In this document: positions 1-6,995 of the stretch, piece after piece | How positions within the stretch are numbered: the first letter of the stretch is position 1 | Layout: each line of letters opens with the position of its first letter | IMG/VR virus record: IMGVR_UViG_3300010391_000006 | Coordinates: 1 to 33,608 of that record | Reading direction: 5' to 3' (one strand) | DNA from: a virus | Length of the DNA stretch: 33,608 nt | The notes under the pieces: model-generated | Seen by the model: the letters and a program-made list of their open reading frames with translations, nothing else | Told to the model about the DNA's origin: nothing | Database searches by the model: none | Position numbers and translations under genes: made by a program

Positions 1-41
1 AAGTCAATCTTTTTCTAAAAATCTATTATATGTATGGAATG

Positions 42-87
42 GGGTCAATTCATCCCACCCGCTAAAGCAAGTGGGATTTCTTGACCC
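42..87. other. compound hairpin, possible IS200/IS605-type right end
   Basis: A two-tier stem is visible. The outer arms GGGTCAA (42-48) and TTGACCC (81-87) enclose the inner arms TCCCAC (53-58) and GTGGGA (71-76), with a small GC-TAAA-GC tip. The block TTCATCCCAC...GTGGGATTTCTTG resembles, from memory, the hairpin at the right end or omega-RNA end of IS200/IS605 tnpB elements. No transposase is present in the window; one could lie to the left. There is no U-run, so a standard intrinsic terminator is less likely. The IS assignment is an inference. Confidence 0.35.
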
Positions 88-160
88 GTTAAGTTAAAAT
101 AACCCGAATAATATTTTATATGTTATATATCATTATAACAATCAAAGAAAGTAAATAATT

Positions 161-844
161 ATGTGGAGAGACAAAATAGCTGTAAAAAGATTCGTTGAAT
201 TAAGAGATCAACACAAATTTAATTTGTGTATTGAAACTGGTACATGGTATGGAAATGGAGCAATTCATCTTTCATGTATTTGCCCTCAAATTATTACTAT
301 TGAAAAAAATCCAAAAGATTTAGTTTATACTTTTAATGGTAAAAGTATGACTATAGAGCAAACTATTACGGGAGATGGATTTAAAAAAGCTGAAGAAAAT
401 TTAAAAGAAGAAAGATTTGTGCCTATAGTATCAAAGGATTCATCTCAAGTATGGGTAAAAGAAAATAGATCAATAGTAACTATTGAAGGAAGTTCTCCGG
501 ATAAACTAACATGGCTTTTCAATACTTTTACAATACCAAGACCAATTTGCTTTCTTCTGGATGCTCATGGACCAGGTTATTGGCCATTGTTAGATGAAAT
601 AAAAGCTATAGAAACAGCAGGGTTATCCGATTCTGTTATTATTATTCATGATTTTTATATTCCTGGAACAGGTTGGGGATTTGATACATGGAATGGACAA
701 AGACTTGATATTGATTATGTTCGTGAACCATTGCTTAAAGTAAATCCCAAATACGAATTTGTTTACAACGATACATGTGATATAATACCTGATGCAATAC
801 AAGGAAATGTAGGAATATTATTTGTTATACCACCATTATCATAA
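161..844 (+). CDS. SAM-dependent methyltransferase-like protein
   Basis: This 227-residue protein looks like a class I (Rossmann-fold) methyltransferase. Residues 24-34 read IETGTWYGNGA, which fits the glycine-rich SAM-binding motif I, and the strand IITIEKN (44-50) follows with an acidic residue at the expected place. A second core strand, FLLDAHG (131-137), and VIIIHDF (159-165) resemble the DxH-type pattern of the methyltransferase-24/TylF-like group. The substrate is unknown; sugar, small-molecule or capsid modification are all possible. It is the first gene of the left accessory cluster. The ATG at 161 has only a weak AAAGAAAG upstream, and an AT-rich promoter-like tract lies at 105-140. 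Confidence is good for the fold and low for the substrate. Confidence 0.6.
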   Translation: MWRDKIAVKRFVELRDQHKFNLCIETGTWYGNGAIHLSCICPQIITIEKNPKDLVYTFNGKSMTIEQTITGDGFKKAEENLKEERFVPIVSKDSSQVWVKENRSIVTIEGSSPDKLTWLFNTFTIPRPICFLLDAHGPGYWPLLDEIKAIETAGLSDSVIIIHDFYIPGTGWGFDTWNGQRLDIDYVREPLLKVNPKYEFVYNDTCDIIPDAIQGNVGILFVIPPLS

Positions 845-880
845 AGAGGAATTTAAAATAACTTGAATTAAACTTCGTGT

Positions 881-1111
881 ATGGTATATTCATACATGAA
901 GATTTTTGATACATTTAAGAAGTGGAATAATAAACCCAAACCTCCTATAATGGTGCCTTCTGAATATCATGTAGATATTCAACCCGACATGACTATTCCA
1001 GAACTTGCCAGAATAGTTTTTAATGGTTTACGATTTACAAATAAATGGGATCGTGATAGATGGTATAATTCTTTACCTCCAGAATCACAGAGACATATTA
1101 AAAAGTTATGA
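881..1111 (+). CDS. hypothetical protein, small
   Basis: I do not recognise this 76-residue protein. It is basic and rich in aromatic residues (WNNKPKPPIMVPSEYHV, then FTNKWDRDRWYNSLPPESQ), with no membrane segment. Two starts are possible: ATG 881, or ATG 896, which gives a 71-residue protein starting MKIFDTFKKW. A TTGAAT (863-868), 16-base spacer and TATATT (885-890) could be a promoter; if so, the later start would be the used one. Neither start has a good ribosome binding site. Its stop codon overlaps the ATG at 1108 of the next gene, which suggests translational coupling. Confidence 0.6.
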   Translation: MVYSYMKIFDTFKKWNNKPKPPIMVPSEYHVDIQPDMTIPELARIVFNGLRFTNKWDRDRWYNSLPPESQRHIKKL

Positions 1112-1763
1112 TAAATAAAACTGACCTCAACGAAGAAGAAATCCAAAAAATTATGACGAATTTATAGAATTTCTTAAGAAAAGTTTTACAGGCGAAAGAT
1201 TGGAAAAATTACTTTTTATGTATTCCCCTGATGAATTGGGAACCGAATTATCTATGGCTCCGGCATCATTGAGTGAAAATTTTCATTTTTGTTTTCCAAA
1301 TGGATATCTACTTCATATAATGCGTGTGGTAGAATCATCAAAAAAGGTAGAAAATACGTGGAAAGAAATGGGTGGTAAAGTAGATTATAATGAAGAAGAA
1401 AGAATTTTTGCTTCCTTACATCACGACTTAGGTAAAATCGGATCAAAAGAATTGGGAACATATTATGTCATTCAGGATAATGACTGGAAACAAAAGCAAG
1501 GGGAATATTATAAATTAAATCCTAATTTACAATATATGGAGGCATCTGAACGTGCTTTATTTACTTTACAAAGTTATGGAATAAAAACTACATGGAAAGA
1601 GGTATTGGGAATACGTTTGGCAGATGGTTTATATAAAGAAAGTAATAAATCTTATTTGGTCACTTTTAGACCTGAAATGTATCTTAAAAGTTGCCTTCCT
1701 CGTATTATACATACAGCTGATTATATTTCCGCCACTACTGAACGAGATATAATAGATACTTAA
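1108..1763 (+). CDS. HD-domain phosphohydrolase, with an apparent frameshift
   Basis: The downstream frame holds the HD-superfamily metal-binding signature: a His in LLHIMRV, the HD pair in HHDLGKIG (1419-1442), and a distal Asp in HTADYIS. These proteins are metal-dependent phosphohydrolases acting on nucleotides or cyclic nucleotides; the substrate here is unknown. No ATG opens that frame; the only in-frame candidate is TTG at 1200. A better start is ATG 1108, overlapping the previous stop, which reads MINKTDLNEEEIQK and then ends at TAG 1165-1167. Adding one A to the A6 run at 1145-1150 joins the two into one 218-residue protein reading ...YDEFIEFLKKSF. I therefore treat 1108-1763 as one gene. 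Starting at TTG 1200 would give 187 residues. Confidence 0.65.
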
Positions 1764-1772
1764 TAATTCTAT

Positions 1773-1801
1773 TTGACAGATATAAAAATCTGTGGTATAT
1801 T
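1773..1801 (+). promoter_or_regulatory. TTGACA promoter with internal inverted repeat
   Basis: The -35 box TTGACA (1773-1778), a 17-base spacer and the -10 box TATATT (1796-1801) form a near-consensus sigma70-type promoter for the gene at 1848. An inverted repeat, ACAGAT (1776-1781) and ATCTGT (1788-1793), starts inside the -35 box and fills most of the spacer. A 22-base block (1773-1794) recurs exactly at 2164-2185. Confidence 0.7.
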
Positions 1802-1847
1802 ATTTTATAAGTTAAAAAACTAAAATTAGAAAGTATAATTAAAAGTT

Positions 1848-2153
1848 ATGAAAATCAAACAAACAAAAAGAGTGCATGTGATGATACAAGGTGGGGCAAT
1901 ACCGACACTCACCGAAAAACGAATTGGTGAAATTAATGAAATTGTTGATAAACTGCACGAACTGGCAACCAAGCAGAAAAATATGTATGATCTTAATGCA
2001 TTTCAGTGGGCCAATGGTGCTGGAAAAGGAACTAACTTGTTGTATTCTTATCATATAAACCTAAATAAATGGACTTCATTTGGGCGAAAGAAAACGAATA
2101 AAATGTTGGATGAAGAGTTAGCTAAAGTATTACCAGTAGTTGAAAAAGAATAA
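1848..2153 (+). CDS. hypothetical protein
   Basis: This 101-residue basic protein is not recognised. It has a central amphipathic stretch (KRIGEINEIVDKLHELATKQKN) likely to be helical, then AFQWANGAGKGTNLLYSYHINLNKWTSFGRKK. The GAGKG stretch is not followed by a Walker A context, so I do not call it an NTPase. It starts about 46 bases after its own TTGACA promoter and is followed directly by the matching promoter of the next gene. The two are therefore probably co-regulated but separate transcription units. They are likely early or middle genes, judged by promoter type only. Confidence 0.65.
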   Translation: MKIKQTKRVHVMIQGGAIPTLTEKRIGEINEIVDKLHELATKQKNMYDLNAFQWANGAGKGTNLLYSYHINLNKWTSFGRKKTNKMLDEELAKVLPVVEKE

Positions 2154-2163
2154 AAATATTCGC

Positions 2164-2192
2164 TTGACAGATATAAAAATCTGTGTTAGATT
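2164..2192 (+). promoter_or_regulatory. TTGACA promoter with internal inverted repeat
   Basis: TTGACA (2164-2169), a 17-base spacer and TAGATT (2187-2192) precede the gene at 2218. A better TATAAT at 2198-2203 is too far from this -35 box. The inverted repeat ACAGAT (2167-2172)/ATCTGT (2179-2184) is the same as at 1776-1793. The upstream bases TTCGC are shared with the promoter near 8919. Confidence 0.65.
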
Positions 2193-2217
2193 GATGGTAT
2201 AATAAAGACAAGTTCTT

Positions 2218-2487
2218 ATGACAAAACAAAATAAGATGGTATCACAAGAAGAAGTTCTTACTCTTGATGAACCCAATGTCGTAATCGAAGAACAAAAAGT
2301 GGAAAATACTCCCACTTTCGTTGTAACAAGAGGTGGCCTTCGAGTCTCTGATGTAGAGTATACTTCCGAAACAGATCCATTAGCAATTGCTGAAAAAGAT
2401 TTTTGGCAACAAATAGTTAAAAAATATCCAGATGGCACAAGGATCGAGATTGTTCCATTTGATAAAAAGAAACATAGAGTGTGGTAA
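2218..2487 (+). CDS. hypothetical protein
   Basis: This 89-residue acidic protein is not recognised. Its N-terminal half (EEVLTLDEPNVVIEEQK) is probably disordered. The C-terminal half has the compact pattern ATAEKDFWQQIVKKYPDG-like then TRIEIVPFDKKKHRVW, typical of a small alpha/beta fold. It is driven by the promoter at 2164. Its stop (TAA 2485-2487) lies two bases before the next ATG at 2490, so the two genes form an operon. Confidence 0.65.
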   Translation: MTKQNKMVSQEEVLTLDEPNVVIEEQKVENTPTFVVTRGGLRVSDVEYTSETDPLAIAEKDFWQQIVKKYPDGTRIEIVPFDKKKHRVW

Positions 2488-2489
2488 TT

Positions 2490-2732
2490 ATGGAAAACGA
2501 AGTTCAAGTTAATCATAACGTTCCTGGACTCATGGATCTTATTGCTGAGGCTATGAGTGAAGAAGAAATAAAAAATCTTGTTGCCAGAGGTAAGACTGAA
2601 TATAAAAACGCAAGTCCTAAAACAATTCGTCGTTGGGATAGAGTTGCTAAAAGACGAATATTAGAGTTAAATACTACTGAATCTTCTCTACAAGAGAAGA
2701 AAACTGAAAAGAAAAAGTTTGTTAAAAAGTAA
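2490..2732 (+). CDS. hypothetical basic protein
   Basis: This 80-residue protein is not recognised. I start it at ATG 2490, just after the upstream stop, rather than GTG 2481, which would overlap that gene by seven bases and add only MVI. Residues LMDLIAEAMSEEEIKNLVARG look helical. They are followed by SPKTIRRWDRVAKRRILEL, which could be a small DNA- or RNA-binding helix pair, and a lysine-rich tail ending KKKFVKK. It is the last gene before the strong terminator at 2756. Confidence 0.6.
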   Translation: MENEVQVNHNVPGLMDLIAEAMSEEEIKNLVARGKTEYKNASPKTIRRWDRVAKRRILELNTTESSLQEKKTEKKKFVKK

Positions 2733-2755
2733 TCCGTAGATACATAAATATAGTC

Positions 2756-2787
2756 AAGGCTGAAGGTGAAAATCTTCAGCCTTTTTT
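2756..2787 (+). terminator. intrinsic terminator
   Basis: A perfect 10-base-pair stem, AAGGCTGAAG (2756-2765) with CTTCAGCCTT (2774-2783), and an eight-base loop are followed by a T-run ending at 2787. This is a textbook rho-independent terminator closing the left accessory cluster. Confidence 0.92.
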
Positions 2788-2819
2788 GTTTTTGCGGGTC
2801 CTTTGATAGTCCTTCCTGA

Positions 2820-2827
2820 TATTTATT
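2820..2827 (+). promoter_or_regulatory. putative late promoter TATTTATT
   Basis: TATTTATT lies 21 bases (start to start) before ATG 2841 and directly after the terminator. It is one of eight such motifs before start codons in this window; see the finding on late promoters. Confidence 0.5.
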
Positions 2828-2840
2828 ACCATAATAGATT

Positions 2841-3167
2841 ATGGCAATAAACAAAAATAGGTCTTACGAAAAATACATCCTGCCCTCAAAATATTCTGAA
2901 TTAGAATCGTTTAGTAAGCAATTTAAAATTGATATGATGAAGCATGTACTAGATTCCATTGAAATTGCTATAGATCAAGATTTGCCTATCATTGAAGTGT
3001 TTCAATTTAAAAACTCGAATTTTGTAATAACCCTTGGAAAAAATGATTATATTAGTAATTTAGACAACATTTTTGATTATTTTATGAAAAATGAGTTATA
3101 TGAAAACTGTGGAAAAATAAGTAAATTACAATCCATTCTAAAAAATGATGAAAAAGAAAAATCGTGA
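2841..3167 (+). CDS. hypothetical protein
   Basis: This 108-residue protein is not recognised. It is mixed alpha/beta in appearance (SKQFKIDMMKHVLDSIEIAIDQDLPIIEVFQFKNSNFVITLGKNDY) and has no transmembrane segment. Its last 20 bases overlap the proposed start of the phoH gene at 3148, which suggests the two are translationally coupled. It is the first gene after the terminator and carries a TATTTATT motif upstream, so it is probably expressed late. Confidence 0.6.
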   Translation: MAINKNRSYEKYILPSKYSELESFSKQFKIDMMKHVLDSIEIAIDQDLPIIEVFQFKNSNFVITLGKNDYISNLDNIFDYFMKNELYENCGKISKLQSILKNDEKEKS

Positions 3168-3890
3168 GTTAAACATCGTTGATTCCTTAAACAGGACAAT
3201 AGCCCAATAATTCCCCAAAGAAATAAAATAAGAAATTCTCTAACAATTTATACAAGAGAATTAACTGAAAAACAAAAGAAGTTTTTAGAGTTAGCATCGG
3301 ATAAGCAATCTAAACTTATATTCGTTACAGGGCCAGCAGGAACATCCAAAACATATTTAGCTGTATATAATGCTTTAATGCTTCTTAATCAACGAAGAGT
3401 AAGTGATCTTATTTATATTCGTTCGGCTGTTGAGTCATCAGACTCTAAACTTGGATTTTTACCTGGTGAGGCCAATGAGAAAATGGCTCCATATCTAGCA
3501 CCTTTGTCAGATAAACTATCCGAACTTCTTCCAAAATCAGATGTTGATGCTTTGATGAAGGATGAAAGAATTACCGCTATACCAGTTGGCTTCTTAAGAG
3601 GTCTTAACTGGAATGCTAAGATTATTATAGCTGATGAAGCTCAAAATATGACTTGGAAAGAACTTTTTACACTAATTACCAGGACAGGGGAGTTTAGTAA
3701 AATGCTTATTCTTGGTGATCCTGAGCAGGCGGATATTAATGGCAAAAGTGGTTTTAGAAAAATGTTTATGCATTTTGATGATCAGGAAAGCAGAGATCAC
3801 GGTGTTCATGTGTTCACATTCACTGATGATGATATTGTTAGAAGTGGTCTTGTGCAATTCATAATCAAAAAAGCAAGAAAAACACTCTAA
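3148..3890 (+). CDS. phoH: PhoH-like ATPase, with an apparent frameshift
   Basis: The protein has a P-loop, GPAGTSKT (about 3330-3353), and a Walker B-like strand, IIIADEAQNM, followed by LILGDPEQAD, the standard pattern of PhoH-family ATPases. PhoH is common in marine T4-like phages, and its role in infection is unsettled. The reading frame is open from 3183 but has no ATG before 3378, which lies after the P-loop and so cannot be the true start. ATG 3148 opens MKKKNRELNIVDSL in another frame. Adding one A to AAA at 3189-3191 continues it as KQDNSPIIPQRNKIRNS and gives a 247-residue protein, a normal length. The gene ends just before a late promoter motif. Confidence 0.85.
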
Positions 3891-3896
3891 AACATC

Positions 3897-3904
3897 TATT
3901 TATA
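3897..3904 (+). promoter_or_regulatory. putative late promoter TATTTATA
   Basis: TATTTATA lies 21 bases before ATG 3918, the first fibre gene. It is embedded in a 19-base block, CATCTATTTATAGGTTATA (3893-3911), that recurs exactly at 11015-11033 before another start codon. This repeat makes it the best supported of the motifs. Confidence 0.6.
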
Positions 3905-3917
3905 GGTTATAGCATTT

Positions 3918-4925
3918 ATGGGTAACGAAAAAGTATCGCAAATGGCACCTCTAACAGCCGCTGAATTAGCGGCTGAAGATTTGTTATTAATCACAGACAT
4001 TAGTGCAAAAGAATCTAAAAAGATAACAACTGGTGACTTTTTAACATACATTGAAACCACAGGTAGTTTTCATACTACCAATTCTGATTCAGCATCTTAT
4101 GTATTGGGGAGTAATGTAAATGGAACTGTAAAATCTTCAAGTTATTCTTTAAACAGTGATACCGCAAGTTTTTCATTGAGGTCAATTTTATCTGATACTG
4201 CTTCGTATGCAAAAACGGCATCAATTACACTTACTTGTGTTATTAATGCGACCACAGCTGATACAGCTTCATTTTTATTATATTCGGGAGTTCCAAATGG
4301 AACAGCATCGTATGCTTTAGGAGTAGGTTCGGTCGACTATGCTAAAACATCTTCTGTATTATTATATGTTCCTGGGGTGTCGGAAAATACATCATCATAT
4401 GCAATATCATCATCAAGAGCGGATTCTTCAGTATCATCAAGTTTTAGTATAACTTCTTCATATTCAAATACCTCCAGTTTTTCTGTAAATTCTTTAAGTT
4501 CGTCTCATGCTTTATCAGCGAATACCGCTAGTCATCTTTTGGGGTATTCTAATTCTGTTAAAGCTTGGTGTAGTATTAGCTGGAGTTATGGAGCTAATTA
4601 TCCAGAAATACTTTCTTCATTTAATATAAAACCACAAATAGGTGATGGAGTTGAAAATAATGGGGGGATTAAATATTTAATGGTATATCCTTCTCCGCCA
4701 TATAGTGTAGCTTTATTTGGAGTTAGTTTTCAAACGCCGTTATCAAGTAACAAATATAGTTTTGTTGGTGCTGGATCAACATTTATGGACCCAATTTTGT
4801 CTCCAACAATATATGGATTTACAATGTCTTTAGATGTCGGTGTATCTGGATGGTATACAACTCCACCAGCATCAAAACTTTGGTATGAACCAAAGGGATT
4901 TGATTCATTTACAATTTTTGGATAA
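3918..4925 (+). CDS. tail fibre protein, paralogue 1
   Basis: This is a 335-residue fibre in three parts. Residues 1-50 (KVSQMAPLTAAELAAEDLLLITDISAKESKKIT) form an N-terminal anchor shared with the next gene and related to that of the third fibre. Residues 55-210 are a low-complexity shaft with recurring TASYA/SASYV/TSSFS motifs, typical of trimeric fibres in environmental phages. From about residue 213 a compact tip begins at KAWCSISWSYGANYPEILSSFN. It resembles the KAW-type C-terminal domains of some tail fibres and is probably the receptor-binding part. It has the TATTTATA motif upstream and no Shine-Dalgarno site. The next fibre begins three bases after its stop. Confidence 0.75.
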   Translation: MGNEKVSQMAPLTAAELAAEDLLLITDISAKESKKITTGDFLTYIETTGSFHTTNSDSASYVLGSNVNGTVKSSSYSLNSDTASFSLRSILSDTASYAKTASITLTCVINATTADTASFLLYSGVPNGTASYALGVGSVDYAKTSSVLLYVPGVSENTSSYAISSSRADSSVSSSFSITSSYSNTSSFSVNSLSSSHALSANTASHLLGYSNSVKAWCSISWSYGANYPEILSSFNIKPQIGDGVENNGGIKYLMVYPSPPYSVALFGVSFQTPLSSNKYSFVGAGSTFMDPILSPTIYGFTMSLDVGVSGWYTTPPASKLWYEPKGFDSFTIFG

Positions 4926-4928
4926 TTT

Positions 4929-6476
4929 ATGGGAAATAAACGAGTATCACAATTAACACCGATGACTGCTCCAGAAATAAATTCTGACGATTTATTTCTT
5001 ATTATTGATACTAGTGTAGCTGAATCGAAGAAAATATTAGTCTCTCAACTTGCTTCATTTTTAAGTGTTAGTGGAAGTCTTATTGCTTCTCATGCGACTA
5101 CATCAGATACAGCTTCTTATATTCTTGGAAGTAATGTATATGGACCTGTTCCAACAGCAACATACGCTACGACTGCAGGAACGGCTACTTCAGCTACTTC
5201 AGCTACTTCAGCCGACACAGCTATATCAGCTTCATATGCTAAAACATCTAGTTGGGCTGTAAATGTTGTAAATGGTAGTACATTAATAACAGGAGCAACA
5301 TATCCGATAACTTCTAGTTGGTCAGAAAAGTCTACTACATCAAATATTGCAACCACTGCTGTAAATCTTCTTTATATCCCTGGAGTATCAAAAAATACTG
5401 CATCATACGCTTTAAGTGCTAGTATATCAAATAGATCTATAACTGCTTCATTTGCAGAATTAGCAAAAACAGCATCGTATGCTCTGTTTACTCAAACCAT
5501 TCAAAGTATTCCAGATTCAGCATCTTTCTTGGTATTTTCTCCAAATAATGGTACAGCATCTTATGCTATTCGAGCTGGTAATGCTGGATTAACAAATTAT
5601 GGAATGTTTTTAGCTTTAGAACAAAGTTCATCATTTGCTATGTTAGATGATGTATCTGTTTTTTCATCTTTAACAACTCCACAAGAAACCACAATACAAG
5701 CAATAGGCACGGCTATATTGATATATACATCATCGGTATTTAACACAAATTCTCTTAATTTAAGATGCACAAATAGACTTACAGGTGTAACAAGTTCATT
5801 TGATGCTACTCAGGTTTCTTATAATGTAACGCCTGTTATGAATCGGTGGGATGATTTATCATTGGGGTCATTTCATATTCCTTTTGATTTAGTTGGTCAA
5901 GAATCATTATATGGAAATTATTTGGTAGAAGTAATTTCATCAGATTCTAGAAGTCTTCAATTAGATACTAATAAAACTGTAAGATTTTTAATTTCAAGTT
6001 ATAGCGATGTTATTGATGTTTCTACAGGTAGTTTAGTAGATTTATATATCGTTCCTACATCTTCTTTAGGTGGTGGTGCTAATATTACATTTTCATCTAT
6101 AATTGGTGGACCATTTTATGATTCGTTATCTGGATTATTATCTACAGGTTCATCTAATATTCTTGCTATTGATATATCAAGTCGAAGTATATCCGAAGTA
6201 TCATATCCGTGGAAATGTAGTAATTTAACCGATTTTAGTTGTTCATCAAATCCATCATTAACTCGGTTGAACTATTCATTTCCAAACAGTTTAGAAAATT
6301 TATATTGTTCTACATGTAGTATAACCACAATAGCAGATTTAAGTAATACTCAATTAGTTAATTTGGATTGTAATAATAATCAATTATACTTTTTGCCAGC
6401 ATTACCAAATACATTGGTAAATTTGAATAGTTCTAATAATCCTTTGATATTTTCACCAGCAACCTGGCCTTTGTAA
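4929..6476 (+). CDS. tail fibre protein with leucine-rich repeats, N-terminal part
   Basis: Paralogue 2 of the fibre set has the anchor KRVSQLTPMTAPEINSDDLFLIIDTS (residues 4-29), close to that of the first fibre. A shaft of TASYA-type repeats runs to about residue 215, including ATSATSATSADTA. A beta-rich region (about 240-385) follows, and then leucine-rich repeats from about 400, with units such as LENLYCSTCSIT and LVNLDCNNNQLYFLP. The reading frame stops at TAA 6474-6476 in the middle of the repeat array, and the same repeat pattern continues in the same frame to 6965. I therefore regard this as the first 515 residues of a protein of about 678. The upstream context is GGATAATTTATG with no Shine-Dalgarno site. 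Confidence 0.75.
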   Translation: MGNKRVSQLTPMTAPEINSDDLFLIIDTSVAESKKILVSQLASFLSVSGSLIASHATTSDTASYILGSNVYGPVPTATYATTAGTATSATSATSADTAISASYAKTSSWAVNVVNGSTLITGATYPITSSWSEKSTTSNIATTAVNLLYIPGVSKNTASYALSASISNRSITASFAELAKTASYALFTQTIQSIPDSASFLVFSPNNGTASYAIRAGNAGLTNYGMFLALEQSSSFAMLDDVSVFSSLTTPQETTIQAIGTAILIYTSSVFNTNSLNLRCTNRLTGVTSSFDATQVSYNVTPVMNRWDDLSLGSFHIPFDLVGQESLYGNYLVEVISSDSRSLQLDTNKTVRFLISSYSDVIDVSTGSLVDLYIVPTSSLGGGANITFSSIIGGPFYDSLSGLLSTGSSNILAIDISSRSISEVSYPWKCSNLTDFSCSSNPSLTRLNYSFPNSLENLYCSTCSITTIADLSNTQLVNLDCNNNQLYFLPALPNTLVNLNSSNNPLIFSPATWPL

Positions 6477-6965
6477 CTTAATGTATTATATTGTAATGAA
6501 ACTTCATTAACTATACCAAGTTTATCTTCATCAATCAATCTTTTAACTGCATCATTTGTAGGTGGAATTACCGGAAGAAATAATTTAAATTATTTTGTAT
6601 CACTGCCTGAACAATTAGAAAAATTAATAGTTAGTAATAATCCTTCATTATTTTCAATTTATTGGCCAGGAGTATCTATTACTGCGAGTTTACCACTTAG
6701 TATGTCATATCTAAATGCTACTAGTTGTAGTTTGTTTTCATTACCTTCCATGTCGATTAGCATGTCATATTTAAATATTTCACATAATCCATCCTTACCA
6801 GCTATACAAACTGAAAATGCCACATATCAACTGATATCAAATGGACAATATACTGGTTCTTATATTCGTTTGGGAGACGGCAATCCAAGTTTAATTACAA
6901 AAATCAATTTAATAACATTATCATCAAGTTATGGATGGAATATTCAACATGATGGATTTCCATAA
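6477..6965 (+). CDS. tail fibre protein with leucine-rich repeats, C-terminal part
   Basis: This is the in-frame continuation of the preceding fibre after the TAA at 6474-6476. It reads LNVLYCNETSLTIPSL at once, which matches the LxxLxCxxN repeat of the upstream part, then LEKLIVSNNPSL, MSYLNATSCSLFSL and MSYLNISHNPSLPA. It ends with a short non-repeat tail (NGQYTGSYIRLGDGNPSLITKINLITLSSSYGW). Alone it could start only at internal ATGs (6702 or later), which would cut a repeat, so independent translation is unlikely. The break needs only one changed base, for example TCA to TAA. No function beyond the LRR tip is visible. Confidence 0.65.
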   Translation, partial: LNVLYCNETSLTIPSLSSSINLLTASFVGGITGRNNLNYFVSLPEQLEKLIVSNNPSLFSIYWPGVSITASLPLSMSYLNATSCSLFSLPSMSISMSYLNISHNPSLPAIQTENATYQLISNGQYTGSYIRLGDGNPSLITKINLITLSSSYGWNIQHDGFP

Positions 6966-6984
6966 GATTGTGAGTTGTAGATAA

Positions 6985-6992
6985 TATTTATA
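6985..6992 (+). promoter_or_regulatory. putative late promoter TATTTATA
   Basis: TATTTATA begins 11 bases before ATG 6996. If it works like the T4 late promoter, transcription would start at or just inside the gene, giving a leaderless message. That is either a real property or a reason to doubt this copy. Confidence 0.4.
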
Positions 6993-6995
6993 TTT

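Noticed and set aside
2041-2100. Walker A-like GAGKG in the 1848 gene
   Set aside because: The surrounding residues (QWANGAGKGTNLLYSY) lack the preceding strand and the Lys-Ser/Thr order of a P-loop, and no Walker B is visible.
2513-2854. Minus-strand frame of 113 codons across the terminator
   Set aside because: It runs antisense to a credible gene and through a strong terminator. Its composition is that of a reversed AT-rich coding sequence.
5117-5356. Minus-strand open frame opposite the second fibre
   Set aside because: It is the mirror of the alanine/threonine/serine codon repeats of the fibre shaft. Its valine/alanine-rich translation has no start context or neighbours, and all other genes run on the + strand.
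6474-6476. Alternative genetic code in which TAA is read as an amino acid
   Set aside because: TAA ends many genes here with the next start within a few bases, so general TAA recoding does not fit.
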